Below, in pieces: positions 43,865 through 51,918 of a stretch of DNA of 64,000 bases. The DNA is from Thermolongibacillus altinsuensis. GTDB lineage: Bacteria > Bacillota > Bacilli > Bacillales > Anoxybacillaceae. The stretch covers positions 1 to 64,000 of the forward strand of contig NZ_SLUL01000010.1 of NCBI RefSeq assembly GCF_004341205.1, given 5' to 3'. The translations under genes and the position numbers were made by a program. The first letter of the stretch is position 1, and every line of letters starts with the position of its first letter. The notes beneath the pieces are model-generated. The model saw nothing but the letters and a program-made list of their open reading frames with translations, ran no database searches and had not been told where the DNA came from.

Positions 43865-43894
43865 GTTCCGCCTTTCAACGGCGGAACATTTTTA
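43865..43894 (+). terminator. metA terminator
   Basis: GTTCCGCC (43865-43872) pairs with GGCGGAAC (43880-43887), followed by ATTTTTATT. Confidence 0.87.
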
Positions 43895-43905
43895 TTCGTT
43901 GTAAA

Positions 43906-43944
43906 ATATTCAAATTTGAATATAATAATCTGTAATAGTATAAT
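43906..43944 (+). promoter_or_regulatory. MDR operon promoter with palindromic operator
   Basis: ATATTCAAATTTGAATAT (43906-43923) is a perfect 18-base palindrome. Its right half contains the -35 TTGAAT (43916-43921), which is exactly 17 bases from TATAAT (43939-43944). A dimeric repressor on the palindrome would block RNA polymerase. The PadR-family gene at the end of the operon is the obvious candidate. Confidence 0.78.
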
Positions 43945-43991
43945 AACACTTATCATCATCGTTATCGTGAGAATGAGAGAGGAGTGAATGA

Positions 43992-45506
43992 ATGATATTA
44001 AGCGAACGCCAATTGCGTTTTGTGGTGGCAGGACTTTTATTAGGGATTTTAATGGCAGCAATGGATAATACGATCGTTGCGACAGCGATGGGAACGATCG
44101 TTGCCGATTTAGGCGGAATTGATCAATTTGTTTGGGTCACTTCGGCGTATATGGTTGCTGTGATGGCAGGAATGCCGATTTTCGGAAAACTATCCGATAT
44201 GTATGGCCGAAAACGTTTTTTTATTTTTGGATTAACTGTTTTTTTAATTGGTTCAGCACTTTGCGGGATTGCCCAAAGCATTACACAACTAAGCGTTTAT
44301 CGAGCCATTCAAGGAATTGGCGGCGGGGCGTTGATGCCCATTGCGTTTACCATTGTGTTTGACGTATTTCCTCCAGAAAAACGAGGAAAGATGACAGGGC
44401 TTTTTGGAGCGGTTTTCGGTCTATCGAGCGTATTTGGTCCATTGCTCGGCGCGTACATTACCGATTACATTAGCTGGCATTGGGTGTTTTATGTCAATGT
44501 TCCAATCGGTTTATTATCGCTCTTTTTGATTGTCCGTTATTATAAAGAATCCGCTCAACATTCGAAACAAAAAATCGATTGGTTAGGAGCGATTACGCTT
44601 GTTGTCTCTGTTGTTAGTTTAATGTTTGCGCTTGAATTGGGAGGAAAAAAATACGAATGGGATTCCACCCCAATCATCAGTTTATTTACCATTTTTGCTC
44701 TCTTTTTGATCGCTTTTCTTTACGTGGAGACGAAAGCGGAGGAGCCGATTATTTCGTTTTCTCTATTTAAACGCCGAACGTTTGCCATCGCGCAACTTTT
44801 GGCATTTTTATACGGAAGCACGTTCGTTATTTTGACCGTTTTTATCCCTATTTTTGTTCAGGCGATATATGGCGGTTCAGCGAAAAATGCTGGTCTTATT
44901 CTTATGCCGATGATGCTCGGCTCTGTTGCTGGAAGTTCCTTTGCTGGAATCTCGCAAACGAAAACGTCTTACCGTAACATTATGTTTATTTCCATTATCA
45001 TTTATGCGCTTGGGATGTACTTATTAAGTTCCATGACACCTCATACAACGCGGACATTATTAACCTTGTATATGGTTCTCGTCGGATTCGGGGTTGGATT
45101 TTCGTTTTCGCTTCTCCCAACCGCATCCGTGCACAATTTGGAACCACGTTTCCGCGGTTCAGCGAACTCAACGAATGCCTTCTTCCGTTCGCTCGGCATG
45201 ACGCTTGGGATCACGATTTTTGGCTCGATTCAAACAAACGCTTTAACGGAAAAATTAAAAGAGGTGTTAGGAGAAATGGGAGAAGCCTTCTCAACGTTCA
45301 ATGACCCGCGAGCATTGTTTGAAGCAAGCGCGCGCGCAAAAATTCCTTCTTTCGTCCTTGATAAAGTTGTCGATGCGATGGCATCATCGATTACATATGC
45401 CTTTACCCTAGCACTCATTCCAATCGTGATCGCTGCCATTTCCATCACCTTTATGGGCAATGAGCGATTAGAAGTAAAAAAAGCTCAAAAACAAGCGACC
45501 CGTTAA
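43992..45506 (+). CDS. MFS multidrug efflux pump (DHA2/EmrB-QacA type)
   Basis: A 504-residue drug:proton antiporter with 14 predicted helices. Motif A is GKLSDMYGRKRFFIFG between TM2 and TM3, motif C lies in TM5 (GLSSVFGPLLGAYITDYISWHWVFYVN), and an acidic membrane residue is in the TM1 region (MAAMDNTIVATAMG), the DHA2 motif D1. Substrates cannot be deduced. A good ribosome site (GAGAGAGGAG) precedes the ATG. It forms an operon with the downstream PadR regulator (12-base gap), a common pump-plus-local-repressor arrangement. Confidence 0.92.
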   Translation: MILSERQLRFVVAGLLLGILMAAMDNTIVATAMGTIVADLGGIDQFVWVTSAYMVAVMAGMPIFGKLSDMYGRKRFFIFGLTVFLIGSALCGIAQSITQLSVYRAIQGIGGGALMPIAFTIVFDVFPPEKRGKMTGLFGAVFGLSSVFGPLLGAYITDYISWHWVFYVNVPIGLLSLFLIVRYYKESAQHSKQKIDWLGAITLVVSVVSLMFALELGGKKYEWDSTPIISLFTIFALFLIAFLYVETKAEEPIISFSLFKRRTFAIAQLLAFLYGSTFVILTVFIPIFVQAIYGGSAKNAGLILMPMMLGSVAGSSFAGISQTKTSYRNIMFISIIIYALGMYLLSSMTPHTTRTLLTLYMVLVGFGVGFSFSLLPTASVHNLEPRFRGSANSTNAFFRSLGMTLGITIFGSIQTNALTEKLKEVLGEMGEAFSTFNDPRALFEASARAKIPSFVLDKVVDAMASSITYAFTLALIPIVIAAISITFMGNERLEVKKAQKQATR

Positions 45507-45518
45507 GGTGAGAAATCG

Positions 45519-46055
45519 ATGAGTATTAAATTGGTTATTCTTGGATTGTTGATGGAAGGCGATAAACATCCTTACGAAATTCAACAAATTGTCAATGAGC
45601 GGCATATGAAGCATTACATTAAACTAGCAATCGGATCTCTTTATTATGCGTTTGAGCAGCTTGAAAAACAAGGGTACGTAGAAGTAACCGATATTATTCG
45701 CGATACAAATCGTCCAGATAAAACCGTTTATCGCATTACAGACAAGGGAAAAGAATATTTTGAGCAGCTATTGCTTGAAGAGATGGCGAAACATGAACAT
45801 GTGCATCGCTCGATTTATGCCGCGTTGTCTTTTGCAGCCTATGCAGATTCACAAAAAATTAACAACGTCCTGCAAAAACGCATCGAGGAGACGAAGGCAC
45901 TTTTAGAAAAAATGCGTCAGCTATATGAGCGAAAGCGAAAAGAGGAGAATGTCGCCAAACTCAAACTATATATTATGACCGGCGTTATCATGCATCTTGA
46001 GACAGAAATTCAATGGTTAGAGCAGTTGCAACAAGCAGCTGCACAAAACAAATGA
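45519..46055 (+). CDS. PadR-family transcriptional regulator
   Basis: A 178-residue PadR/Vir-type regulator. The N-terminal winged helix (MSIKLVILGLLMEGDKHPYEIQQIVNERHMKHYIKLAIGSLYYAFEQLEKQGYVE) is typical, and the C-terminal half is a long helical dimerisation region. PadR proteins usually repress neighbouring efflux genes and are released by ligand. Here the gene is co-transcribed with the MFS pump, and an 18-base palindrome covers the pump's -35. Autoregulation is inferred. Confidence 0.92.
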   Translation: MSIKLVILGLLMEGDKHPYEIQQIVNERHMKHYIKLAIGSLYYAFEQLEKQGYVEVTDIIRDTNRPDKTVYRITDKGKEYFEQLLLEEMAKHEHVHRSIYAALSFAAYADSQKINNVLQKRIEETKALLEKMRQLYERKRKEENVAKLKLYIMTGVIMHLETEIQWLEQLQQAAAQNK

Positions 46056-46065
46056 AATGAGAAAG

Positions 46066-46092
46066 GGACAGCTTTTTTCCAATAAGCTGTCC
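46066..46092. terminator. Terminator between padR and the methyltransferase gene
   Basis: GGACAGCTT (46066-46074) pairs with AAGCTGTCC (46084-46092). It lies between two convergent genes and can serve both. Confidence 0.82.
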
Positions 46093-46773
46093 TTATTCTT
46101 TTTGCAGCATCAATAGCCACATAAATGAAATCGCTTGTTTTAACTCTGTTGAAAGTTGATGGATGATGTGTTCCGTTACCCCTCTTTTATATACGCCTTC
46201 TCCATCGATGAACTTAAACCCGTTTTCCGTTGCTAATTGTTGAAATTCCCAAGGCATCATCGTGTTGCAAATGACGGGTTCCCCGTATAAACGCCGGTAG
46301 CTATGAACGCGAGGCGCAGCAGTCGGGCCAAGGATCCCCACGCATAAATAGCCTCCTGTTTTTAAGACGCGGTGAATTTCTTTCAACGCTTTAAGCGGAT
46401 GCTCGGTCCATTCAAGACAGTTAATGGCCATAATCCCTGTAAACGTTTCATCAGGAAAAGGAAGATTCATCACATCGGCTTGTTGAAACTTCAGTCTCTC
46501 ATTTTCTCCGCGTTTTTTCGCGCAATCAATCATTTCTTTTGCTAAATCAAGACCAATGACCCGATATCCTTCCTTATACAACTTGTACGATCCGTATCCG
46601 TCTCCACAGCCAATATCAGCGAGATATCCATCCTTTGGAATATGTTTGGTAAGAAACGGGACAATGGTTTTTCGGCTCCCTCTTTCCCACATTTCTTCGC
46701 TATTTCGATGCCAATGCTCCGCCCGCTCATCCCATTGTTTTTCCGCTTCTTTATGCCAATGAAACTTATGCAT
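46093..46773 (-). CDS. Class I SAM-dependent methyltransferase
   Basis: A 226-residue methyltransferase of the UbiE/Methyltransf_11 type. Motif I is YLADIGCGDGYGSYKLYKEGYRVIGLDLAKEM, motif II AINCLEW, and motif III EIHRVLKTGGYLCVGILG. The N-terminal DERAEHWHRNSEEMWERGSRK and C-terminal parts give no substrate clue. I start at the ATG at 46773, as GAGGTGAG lies just upstream and overlaps the alternative GTG. It is convergent with padR and has no operon partner. Confidence 0.88.
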   Translation of the reverse strand: MHKFHWHKEAEKQWDERAEHWHRNSEEMWERGSRKTIVPFLTKHIPKDGYLADIGCGDGYGSYKLYKEGYRVIGLDLAKEMIDCAKKRGENERLKFQQADVMNLPFPDETFTGIMAINCLEWTEHPLKALKEIHRVLKTGGYLCVGILGPTAAPRVHSYRRLYGEPVICNTMMPWEFQQLATENGFKFIDGEGVYKRGVTEHIIHQLSTELKQAISFMWLLMLQKE

Positions 46774-46846
46774 AAATCTCACCTCTTTTTAAAAGAATAA
46801 GAAAAGAACGTTATGTTTAACATTGTAGCAGAAAGGTGAAAAGAAC

Positions 46847-46981
46847 ATGACAAAAAAAGTGAACAAAGGAAGCGAAAATCAAAACGCTCCGACACGTGAA
46901 GGATTCATCGAAGGGAATATCGGTGACAACAGCAAAGGCCGGAAGCAAAACAAAGGACAAAACAACAAAACAAACGACTGA
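46847..46981 (+). CDS. Small Asn/Lys/Gly-rich protein, 44 aa
   Basis: A short gene with GAAAGGTG 7-8 bases before the ATG. The 44-residue product (MTKKVNKGSENQNAPTREGF..., ending NNKTND) is fully hydrophilic and rich in Asn, Lys, Gly and Gln, a composition seen in small spore proteins, although no family can be named. Its stop codon abuts a strong terminator shared with a convergent 50-residue gene. The good ribosome site and terminator support it being real. Confidence 0.55.
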   Translation: MTKKVNKGSENQNAPTREGFIEGNIGDNSKGRKQNKGQNNKTND

Positions 46982-47013
46982 AAAAGTCGACGCGCTAAAA
47001 GCGTCGACTTTTT
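46981..47013. terminator. Shared terminator of two small convergent genes
   Basis: AAAAAGTCGACGC pairs with GCGTCGACTTTTT around a GCTAAAA loop. The minus-strand gene's stop codon (46995-46997) lies in the loop. Confidence 0.87.
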
Positions 47014-47147
47014 ACAACTTTAATGGCTGTATTGATGTACAACGGTGCAAGATCAGAACGTTGCGGCTCACCGTAAAAACGTTCATTAATTTCAAACTCT
47101 GCAGCTACGGTTTCATCTGTTTCAGATAATGACGGACGCTCATCCAT
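46995..47147 (-). CDS. Small acidic protein, 50 aa
   Basis: A 50-residue frame starting MDERPSLSETDETVAAEFEINERFYGEPQRSDLAP, with AAAGGGGG upstream of the ATG. The N-terminal half is acidic and the last residues (KVVKSRRF) are encoded inside the terminator hairpin. No family is recognised. Its strong ribosome site and position behind a clean gap argue for a real gene; it lies downstream of rraA on the same strand. Confidence 0.55.
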   Translation of the reverse strand: MDERPSLSETDETVAAEFEINERFYGEPQRSDLAPLYINTAIKVVKSRRF

Positions 47148-47189
47148 AAAAAGCTACCCCCTTTCAGAGATAGCTTTGCCAAAAAAACT

Positions 47190-47666
47190 TTATGTATGTA
47201 AAGCGATATCAGAAACGATCACACCATCCTCATCAACATATACATAAGATCCCGGTTTCCATTCAACATCGCCAAATTGAACGGTCACGTTACGCAATCC
47301 TTTTCCTTCTTTCTTGCTTTTTCTTGGGCATGTACCGATCGCGAGCACACCTAAAGGCATTTGCGAAATTTCCTTCGAATCACGAATGCATCCATAAACA
47401 ATGACCCCTGCGAGTTTCCGATCGCAAGCAATTTGTGCGAGACGATCACCAAGTAACGCACATTGACGTGAACCTTTTCCATCAACAACAAGAACAGTGC
47501 CTTCCGCAACGCTTTCCAGCGCTTCGCGGACAAGGACGTTATCTTCAAATACATCGACTGTCGCAATCGGACCAAAAAACGCCCTTTTTCCTCCATAGCT
47601 GTAAAACGGAACGGTGCAAACTTGAACCGTTTCCCCGTATTGATCGCATAAATCCGCTGTTTTCAT
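47190..47666 (-). CDS. RraA-family protein
   Basis: A 158-residue protein of the RraA / HMG-aldolase fold (MKTADLCDQYGETVQVC..., FFGPIATVDVFEDNVLVREAL, VLVVDGKGSRQCALLGDRLAQIA, GVIVYGCIRDSKEISQMPLGVLAIG). E. coli RraA inhibits RNase E; family members in other bacteria can be 4-hydroxy-4-methyl-2-oxoglutarate aldolases. Bacillaceae lack classical RNase E, so the role here is open. I start at the ATG at 47666, with GGGGGAG 7 bases ahead. Confidence 0.88.
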   Translation of the reverse strand: MKTADLCDQYGETVQVCTVPFYSYGGKRAFFGPIATVDVFEDNVLVREALESVAEGTVLVVDGKGSRQCALLGDRLAQIACDRKLAGVIVYGCIRDSKEISQMPLGVLAIGTCPRKSKKEGKGLRNVTVQFGDVEWKPGSYVYVDEDGVIVSDIALHT

Positions 47667-47733
47667 GACAAACTCCCCCATTCCCCTTTTTTCACCACTA
47701 GCATAGGTGAATTTTTCTGAAAAGTCAACAAAT

Positions 47734-49872
47734 TTATTGATCCGTTTCGATGACAAACCGAAGTTGATTGTCCCGCCATTGCAGTTTGGCGTCAAATGTT
47801 TTGTCTCCTTTTTTAAATCCTTTAATCACGTTCGTTTCTCCTTCTTTTAATAGCTTTTTCATATTCGCCTGTGAAATGGTTTTGCCAAGAATCGTCTTGG
47901 AAATGGTAAAACGACAACCGTTTTTGGCATAATGGGAACAACCATAAAAATCTCCTTTATCGACAATAGTTCCGTCACAAAGCGGACAAGAACCGACGCG
48001 CGTTCCTGTCGCCTTTTTCTTCCGCCGAATGGATTGGGTATCAAATTTGGAAAAATCCCACTCGTTTGCTCTCATGATCGCATCTTGTACCACTTTTGTT
48101 GCCAGCTTTTTCGCCTGTTCAATAAATGTCGCCGCTGAAGCCTTCCCTTCTCCTATTTCGCTTAAACGTTGCTCCCACTTGGCGGTCATTTCCGGCGAAG
48201 CTAAAATTTGCTCCCCAATCGCTTCAATAAGCACTTTTCCTTTGTCGGTTGCATATACTTGGTTATTTTTAACGACAATATATTTTCTTTCCTTTAATAA
48301 TGTAATGATGCTTGCTCGCGTCGCTTCCGTACCAAGCCCTTCTGTCTTTTTTAATATTTTTTCTAGCTCCTCGTTTTCAACGTATTTTCCTGCTGTCTTC
48401 ATTAACGTAATCAGTTGCCCTTCTGTATAGCGTTTTGGCGGTTCCGTTTTTCCTTCCTTCACGTTTACCGATTGGACCACTCCTGTTTCTCCTTTTCGAA
48501 CATGAGGAACCTCTTCCTCTTCTTGCTGTGCATGAATAACTTTTCGCCATCCTTCCTCAATTTGTTGCTTACCTTTTGTAACAAACTCAGCGCGTCCATC
48601 CACTAATGTAAAAATGGTCGTATAGTCGAAAACAGCGGGAGGATAATGGGCCGCAATTAAACGGCGCGCGACTAAATCATAGATTTTTTGTTCATCCGGC
48701 GAAAGTTTGCTCACGTTGGGCACTTGCTCTGTTGGAATGATCGCGTAATGATCCGTTACCTTCTTTTCATTTACATAACGTTTATTATGTAAAATAGATG
48801 GAATCGTTTTCGGGATTAGCTCGCGATATTCAGATATTTGCGATAATTTATGCAACACATCCGGAAACGTTTCTGCCTCGCCTTGCGTAACATATTGCGA
48901 ATCGGAACGAGGATACGATACAAATCCTTTTTGATATAGCTGTTGCAACACATCAAGCGTTTTTTGCGGCGAAAATTTATACCGTTGGTTGGCCGTTGCT
49001 TGCAAAGAAGAAAGGTTAAAAAGGAGCGGCGGTAAAAATGTTTTTCGTTCTGTCAAAACATCCTTGACGGTTGCTGTTTTTTCGCGACAAAACGCGGCGA
49101 TTTTTTCGGCCATCATTTTTTCCTTTACTCGTGTTTCCCCATCTTGATGCCATTTTCCCACATATCGCTTTCCTTCTATATTAAATGTTGCGACCACTTC
49201 CCAAAACGGTTCCGAGCGAAATTCAGCAATTTCTTTTTCTCTCTTCACGATAAGAGCCAACGTTGGTGTTTGCACTCTTCCGACGGAAAAAACATCTTTG
49301 ATTCCTTTTTGCTGCATTAACAAACTATATGCTCTCGAAGCATTCATGCCGACAAGCCAATCCGCGCATGACCGCGCATAAGCCTCTTCGTACAACGGAC
49401 GCGTTTCTGTTTCATCTAACAAACGCTGAAACCCTTCATAAATCGCCTTTTTTGTCAACGATGAAAGCCAGAGGCGCTTCATCGGCTTTTTTACGCCGCA
49501 CATCTGAATAATATTGCGAATGATCAACTCCCCTTCTCTTCCGGCATCCCCGGCATGAATAATTTCAGTGACTTCTTTTTTCATTAACAACTGTTTAATC
49601 GTTTGAAATTGTTTCGCTTTTCCTCTTTCAACTTCATAGCGAAACGTATCTGGAATGATTGGCAATGTATCAAGCGACCATTTTTTCCATTCCGAACGGT
49701 ATTTTTCCGGAGGAAGCAATTGAAATAAATGACCGATGGCCCATGTAACATAAGCTCCTTTCGGAAACAGTTCGTTCGGCAATATTTCGACAAATCCGTC
49801 ATGTTTTTTGATTTGAAATGGGGATGCAATCGTTAAGCCTTGGTCACGCTTTTCAGCAATAATGACTTTCAT
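47734..49872 (-). CDS. topB: DNA topoisomerase III
   Basis: A 712-residue type IA topoisomerase. It has a Toprim domain with GDAGREGELIIR, the catalytic Tyr at about residue 320 in GFVSYPRSDSQY, the SVGRVQTPTLALI motif, and one C-terminal zinc-ribbon-like unit (CPLCDG...YGCSHYAKNGC). It relaxes and decatenates single-stranded regions. Length and C-terminal layout match Bacillus TopB rather than TopA. I start at the ATG at 49872, behind GAGGTGAACG, ten bases after the DUF457 gene, with which it may be co-transcribed. Confidence 0.95.
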   Translation of the reverse strand: MKVIIAEKRDQGLTIASPFQIKKHDGFVEILPNELFPKGAYVTWAIGHLFQLLPPEKYRSEWKKWSLDTLPIIPDTFRYEVERGKAKQFQTIKQLLMKKEVTEIIHAGDAGREGELIIRNIIQMCGVKKPMKRLWLSSLTKKAIYEGFQRLLDETETRPLYEEAYARSCADWLVGMNASRAYSLLMQQKGIKDVFSVGRVQTPTLALIVKREKEIAEFRSEPFWEVVATFNIEGKRYVGKWHQDGETRVKEKMMAEKIAAFCREKTATVKDVLTERKTFLPPLLFNLSSLQATANQRYKFSPQKTLDVLQQLYQKGFVSYPRSDSQYVTQGEAETFPDVLHKLSQISEYRELIPKTIPSILHNKRYVNEKKVTDHYAIIPTEQVPNVSKLSPDEQKIYDLVARRLIAAHYPPAVFDYTTIFTLVDGRAEFVTKGKQQIEEGWRKVIHAQQEEEEVPHVRKGETGVVQSVNVKEGKTEPPKRYTEGQLITLMKTAGKYVENEELEKILKKTEGLGTEATRASIITLLKERKYIVVKNNQVYATDKGKVLIEAIGEQILASPEMTAKWEQRLSEIGEGKASAATFIEQAKKLATKVVQDAIMRANEWDFSKFDTQSIRRKKKATGTRVGSCPLCDGTIVDKGDFYGCSHYAKNGCRFTISKTILGKTISQANMKKLLKEGETNVIKGFKKGDKTFDAKLQWRDNQLRFVIETDQ

Positions 49873-49882
49873 CACGTTCACC

Positions 49883-50392
49883 TCAATTTCCAAACTGCAT
49901 CATGGATCTCATCAATTCTTTGCCGCATCCATTGTTTAAAAAGTAAAGAAACAAAGCTGTAAAACTATAAAAAAGAATCGTCTCTAAAAAACTAGACGTA
50001 CGGTAGGATAAAAAGAAACGATATCGCTTTCGCTGAAATGGCCATAATAAAGGAACTCCTTGCGTTGAACAATAATCAGCGAGAATGTGAAAACCGTATC
50101 CCAAACATAGACCTAACGTAAATAACGAATAATGTTGAGATAGTAAGAAAGCTGCCACGATTATGAAAGCAAGAAGGGAATGGGTAAAACCGCGATGGCC
50201 AAATGCTTTTTTCACTTGATTCGAGATCCCAAATGATCGTCTCCCAATGTATGAATTCGGTTCATCGATATCTGGGAGCAAACTTCCAATCATTAATCCT
50301 GCCGCATAACTGATTGTAAATGAGACGGGAGTATAGGTTGCAATTCCTGCTCCAAGCGCCAGCGAAGAAACGATATGTGTATGATAGCGCAC
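49883..50392 (-). CDS. YdjM/DUF457-type membrane metal-dependent hydrolase
   Basis: A 169-residue membrane protein with the family pattern VRYHTHIVSSLALG at the start, GSLLPDIDEPNS, a conserved KKAFGHRGFTHSLLAF motif and GYGFHILADYCSTQGVPLLWPF. The His and Asp residues form a presumed metal site, and four hydrophobic segments are seen. Related YdjM of E. coli is LexA-regulated; some members act on lipids. The GTG at 50392 has GTAGGTGGA upstream. The frame is open further upstream, but there it runs through the structured repeat and is not coding. Confidence 0.85.
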   Translation of the reverse strand: MRYHTHIVSSLALGAGIATYTPVSFTISYAAGLMIGSLLPDIDEPNSYIGRRSFGISNQVKKAFGHRGFTHSLLAFIIVAAFLLSQHYSLFTLGLCLGYGFHILADYCSTQGVPLLWPFQRKRYRFFLSYRTSSFLETILFYSFTALFLYFLNNGCGKELMRSMMQFGN

Positions 50393-50430
50393 AAATCCAC
50401 CTACTTTCCAATGTAATCGCTTTGGTCTGC

Positions 50431-50623
50431 ATAGACTCAAGTTGAGTTTCCGGCATATCTCATCATGAATAGAAGACCGCTTTTCTGCCATAGGCGGCAA
50501 GATTTTTCTTGCCCCCCAGCATGCCGATCCCGAACGTAAATGGCAAACAAACTCATTTGTCTGATAACGTTTTCGTTCGAGGAAGTGGCAGAAAAGCTTG
50601 TTCATGTCGGAAAATGAAGCTTA
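50431..50623. repeat. Structured intergenic repeat, copy 2
   Basis: A second copy of the element at 13911-14120, about 80-85% identical by eye, in the same orientation. The shared core begins CTCAAGTTGAGTTTCCG and ends GAAGCTTA. The outer GCTTTTCTGCCA/TGGCAGAAAAGC arms and CGAACG/CGTTCG arms are kept, while the GGCGGCAAG hairpin has one changed base. It lies between divergent genes (DUF457 and an acyltransferase). Confidence 0.85.
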
Positions 50624-50735
50624 TCTAATTTACAATGTTTTTTCAAAAAATCGTCACGAAAGATATGTACTTTGTGAAACTATTAGCATTATACTAATAT
50701 ATGATCTAATTTACAAACAAAGCTGGTGAAGGGAT

Positions 50736-51845
50736 ATGGCACAAAAACAACCGTCCGAACTGATGATGATGAAAAGTCTAGCATTTTTAGCTGTCGTATT
50801 TCAAAGTTCATTCATGTATATCATGAGTCATGGTTCACCCCATCCAGAAGAAGCGATTATGATTGGAATGCTATTTAATTTTGTGAAATTTTCTGCCCCT
50901 GTCTTCGTGTTTCTTGCAGGATTTCACATGTTTCAACATAATCAAAAATTGAATTATCGCACTTATATCGCTCATAAAGGGAAAGAACTGATGCTTCCTT
51001 ATTTATTTTGGTCGATCGTTTATTTAATGATGTTTTCAAATGAAACAAGCATCACTCATCTTGTAAAAGAGTTGATTGTCGGTGACGCAGCACCGCATTT
51101 ATGGTATGTGGTCATGATTATTCAGTTTCACCTTTTAGCTCCGCTTCTTTTAGCTTTTTGGGCATGGGGTGAAAAAACGATTCGATCACGGGGAAATTTC
51201 ATCATGATTTTGGCATCTGCCTATGTTTTACTCATTCTTCTTATTTCTAACTATGTGTTAACAACATCGCCTATCCATTATATTGATCGCAGCTTTCTCT
51301 CCTATTCATTTTACTTTTTCTTAGGAGGAATCGCTGCAAAAACATTGCCAAAATGGCGGAATTTTGTTATGAAATCGATTCCAATCAATACGTTTGTTTT
51401 TCTAGCGTTGTTTACGTTAGTTGGTTACGAGTTGCTTTCGTTTAAAAACATTTTCTCGATCGATTTAAAAGCATCCACTTATTTAAAACCTTCAATGGTT
51501 TTATACGTTACATCAGAAATTTTGTTATTATACGGTTTGGCGATGACAATTGTCCAAATGAAGTCACCATTATATAAAATTTTACGTTTTATTAATCGAT
51601 ATACGTATGGAGCATATTTAAGCCATTTATTCTTCTTGTATTTGTTAGCAGCGGTTATTCCGAAGTCTACTCTTTCAATTGTACAAAGTTTTCTTCTTTT
51701 CATCGCAACAACGGTCGTGTCAATCGGATGCAGTTACATTGTGCATTCGCTGCCGATTAGCAAGTTTGTCATCGGATTAGAACAAGAACAAAGATGGTCT
51801 CCTCAGCTCGTTTTACTTAAAAATAAAAAAGGTGTCCCAAGATAA
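50736..51845 (+). CDS. Membrane acyltransferase (acyltransferase 3 family)
   Basis: A 369-residue integral membrane protein with about ten helices, resembling acyltransferase family 3 (O-acetyltransferases of cell-surface polymers). The N-terminal region FLAVVFQSSFMYIM and the following FVKFSAPVFVFLAGFHMF and HKGKELMLPYLFWSIVYL blocks are typical; the usual catalytic His at the end of TM1 is not clearly present (QSS instead of HxH-type), so activity is uncertain. AAGGGAT precedes the ATG. It is a single gene ending in a strong terminator. Confidence 0.8.
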   Translation: MAQKQPSELMMMKSLAFLAVVFQSSFMYIMSHGSPHPEEAIMIGMLFNFVKFSAPVFVFLAGFHMFQHNQKLNYRTYIAHKGKELMLPYLFWSIVYLMMFSNETSITHLVKELIVGDAAPHLWYVVMIIQFHLLAPLLLAFWAWGEKTIRSRGNFIMILASAYVLLILLISNYVLTTSPIHYIDRSFLSYSFYFFLGGIAAKTLPKWRNFVMKSIPINTFVFLALFTLVGYELLSFKNIFSIDLKASTYLKPSMVLYVTSEILLLYGLAMTIVQMKSPLYKILRFINRYTYGAYLSHLFFLYLLAAVIPKSTLSIVQSFLLFIATTVVSIGCSYIVHSLPISKFVIGLEQEQRWSPQLVLLKNKKGVPR

Positions 51846-51863
51846 GAAAGTTGGGACACCTTT
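51828..51863 (+). terminator. Acyltransferase gene terminator
   Basis: AAAGGTGTCCCAA (51828-51840) pairs with TTGGGACACCTTT (51851-51863), followed by CGTTTTT. Confidence 0.87.
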
Positions 51864-51918
51864 CGTTTTTAATTTTTTTACCAATTTCATGGCAAACACG
51901 ATTTCAAATCTACTTCGA

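Noticed and set aside
50393-50605. N-terminal extension of the DUF457 protein
   Set aside because: It is encoded by the structured repeat, lacks a ribosome site, and the GTG at 50392 matches the family start.
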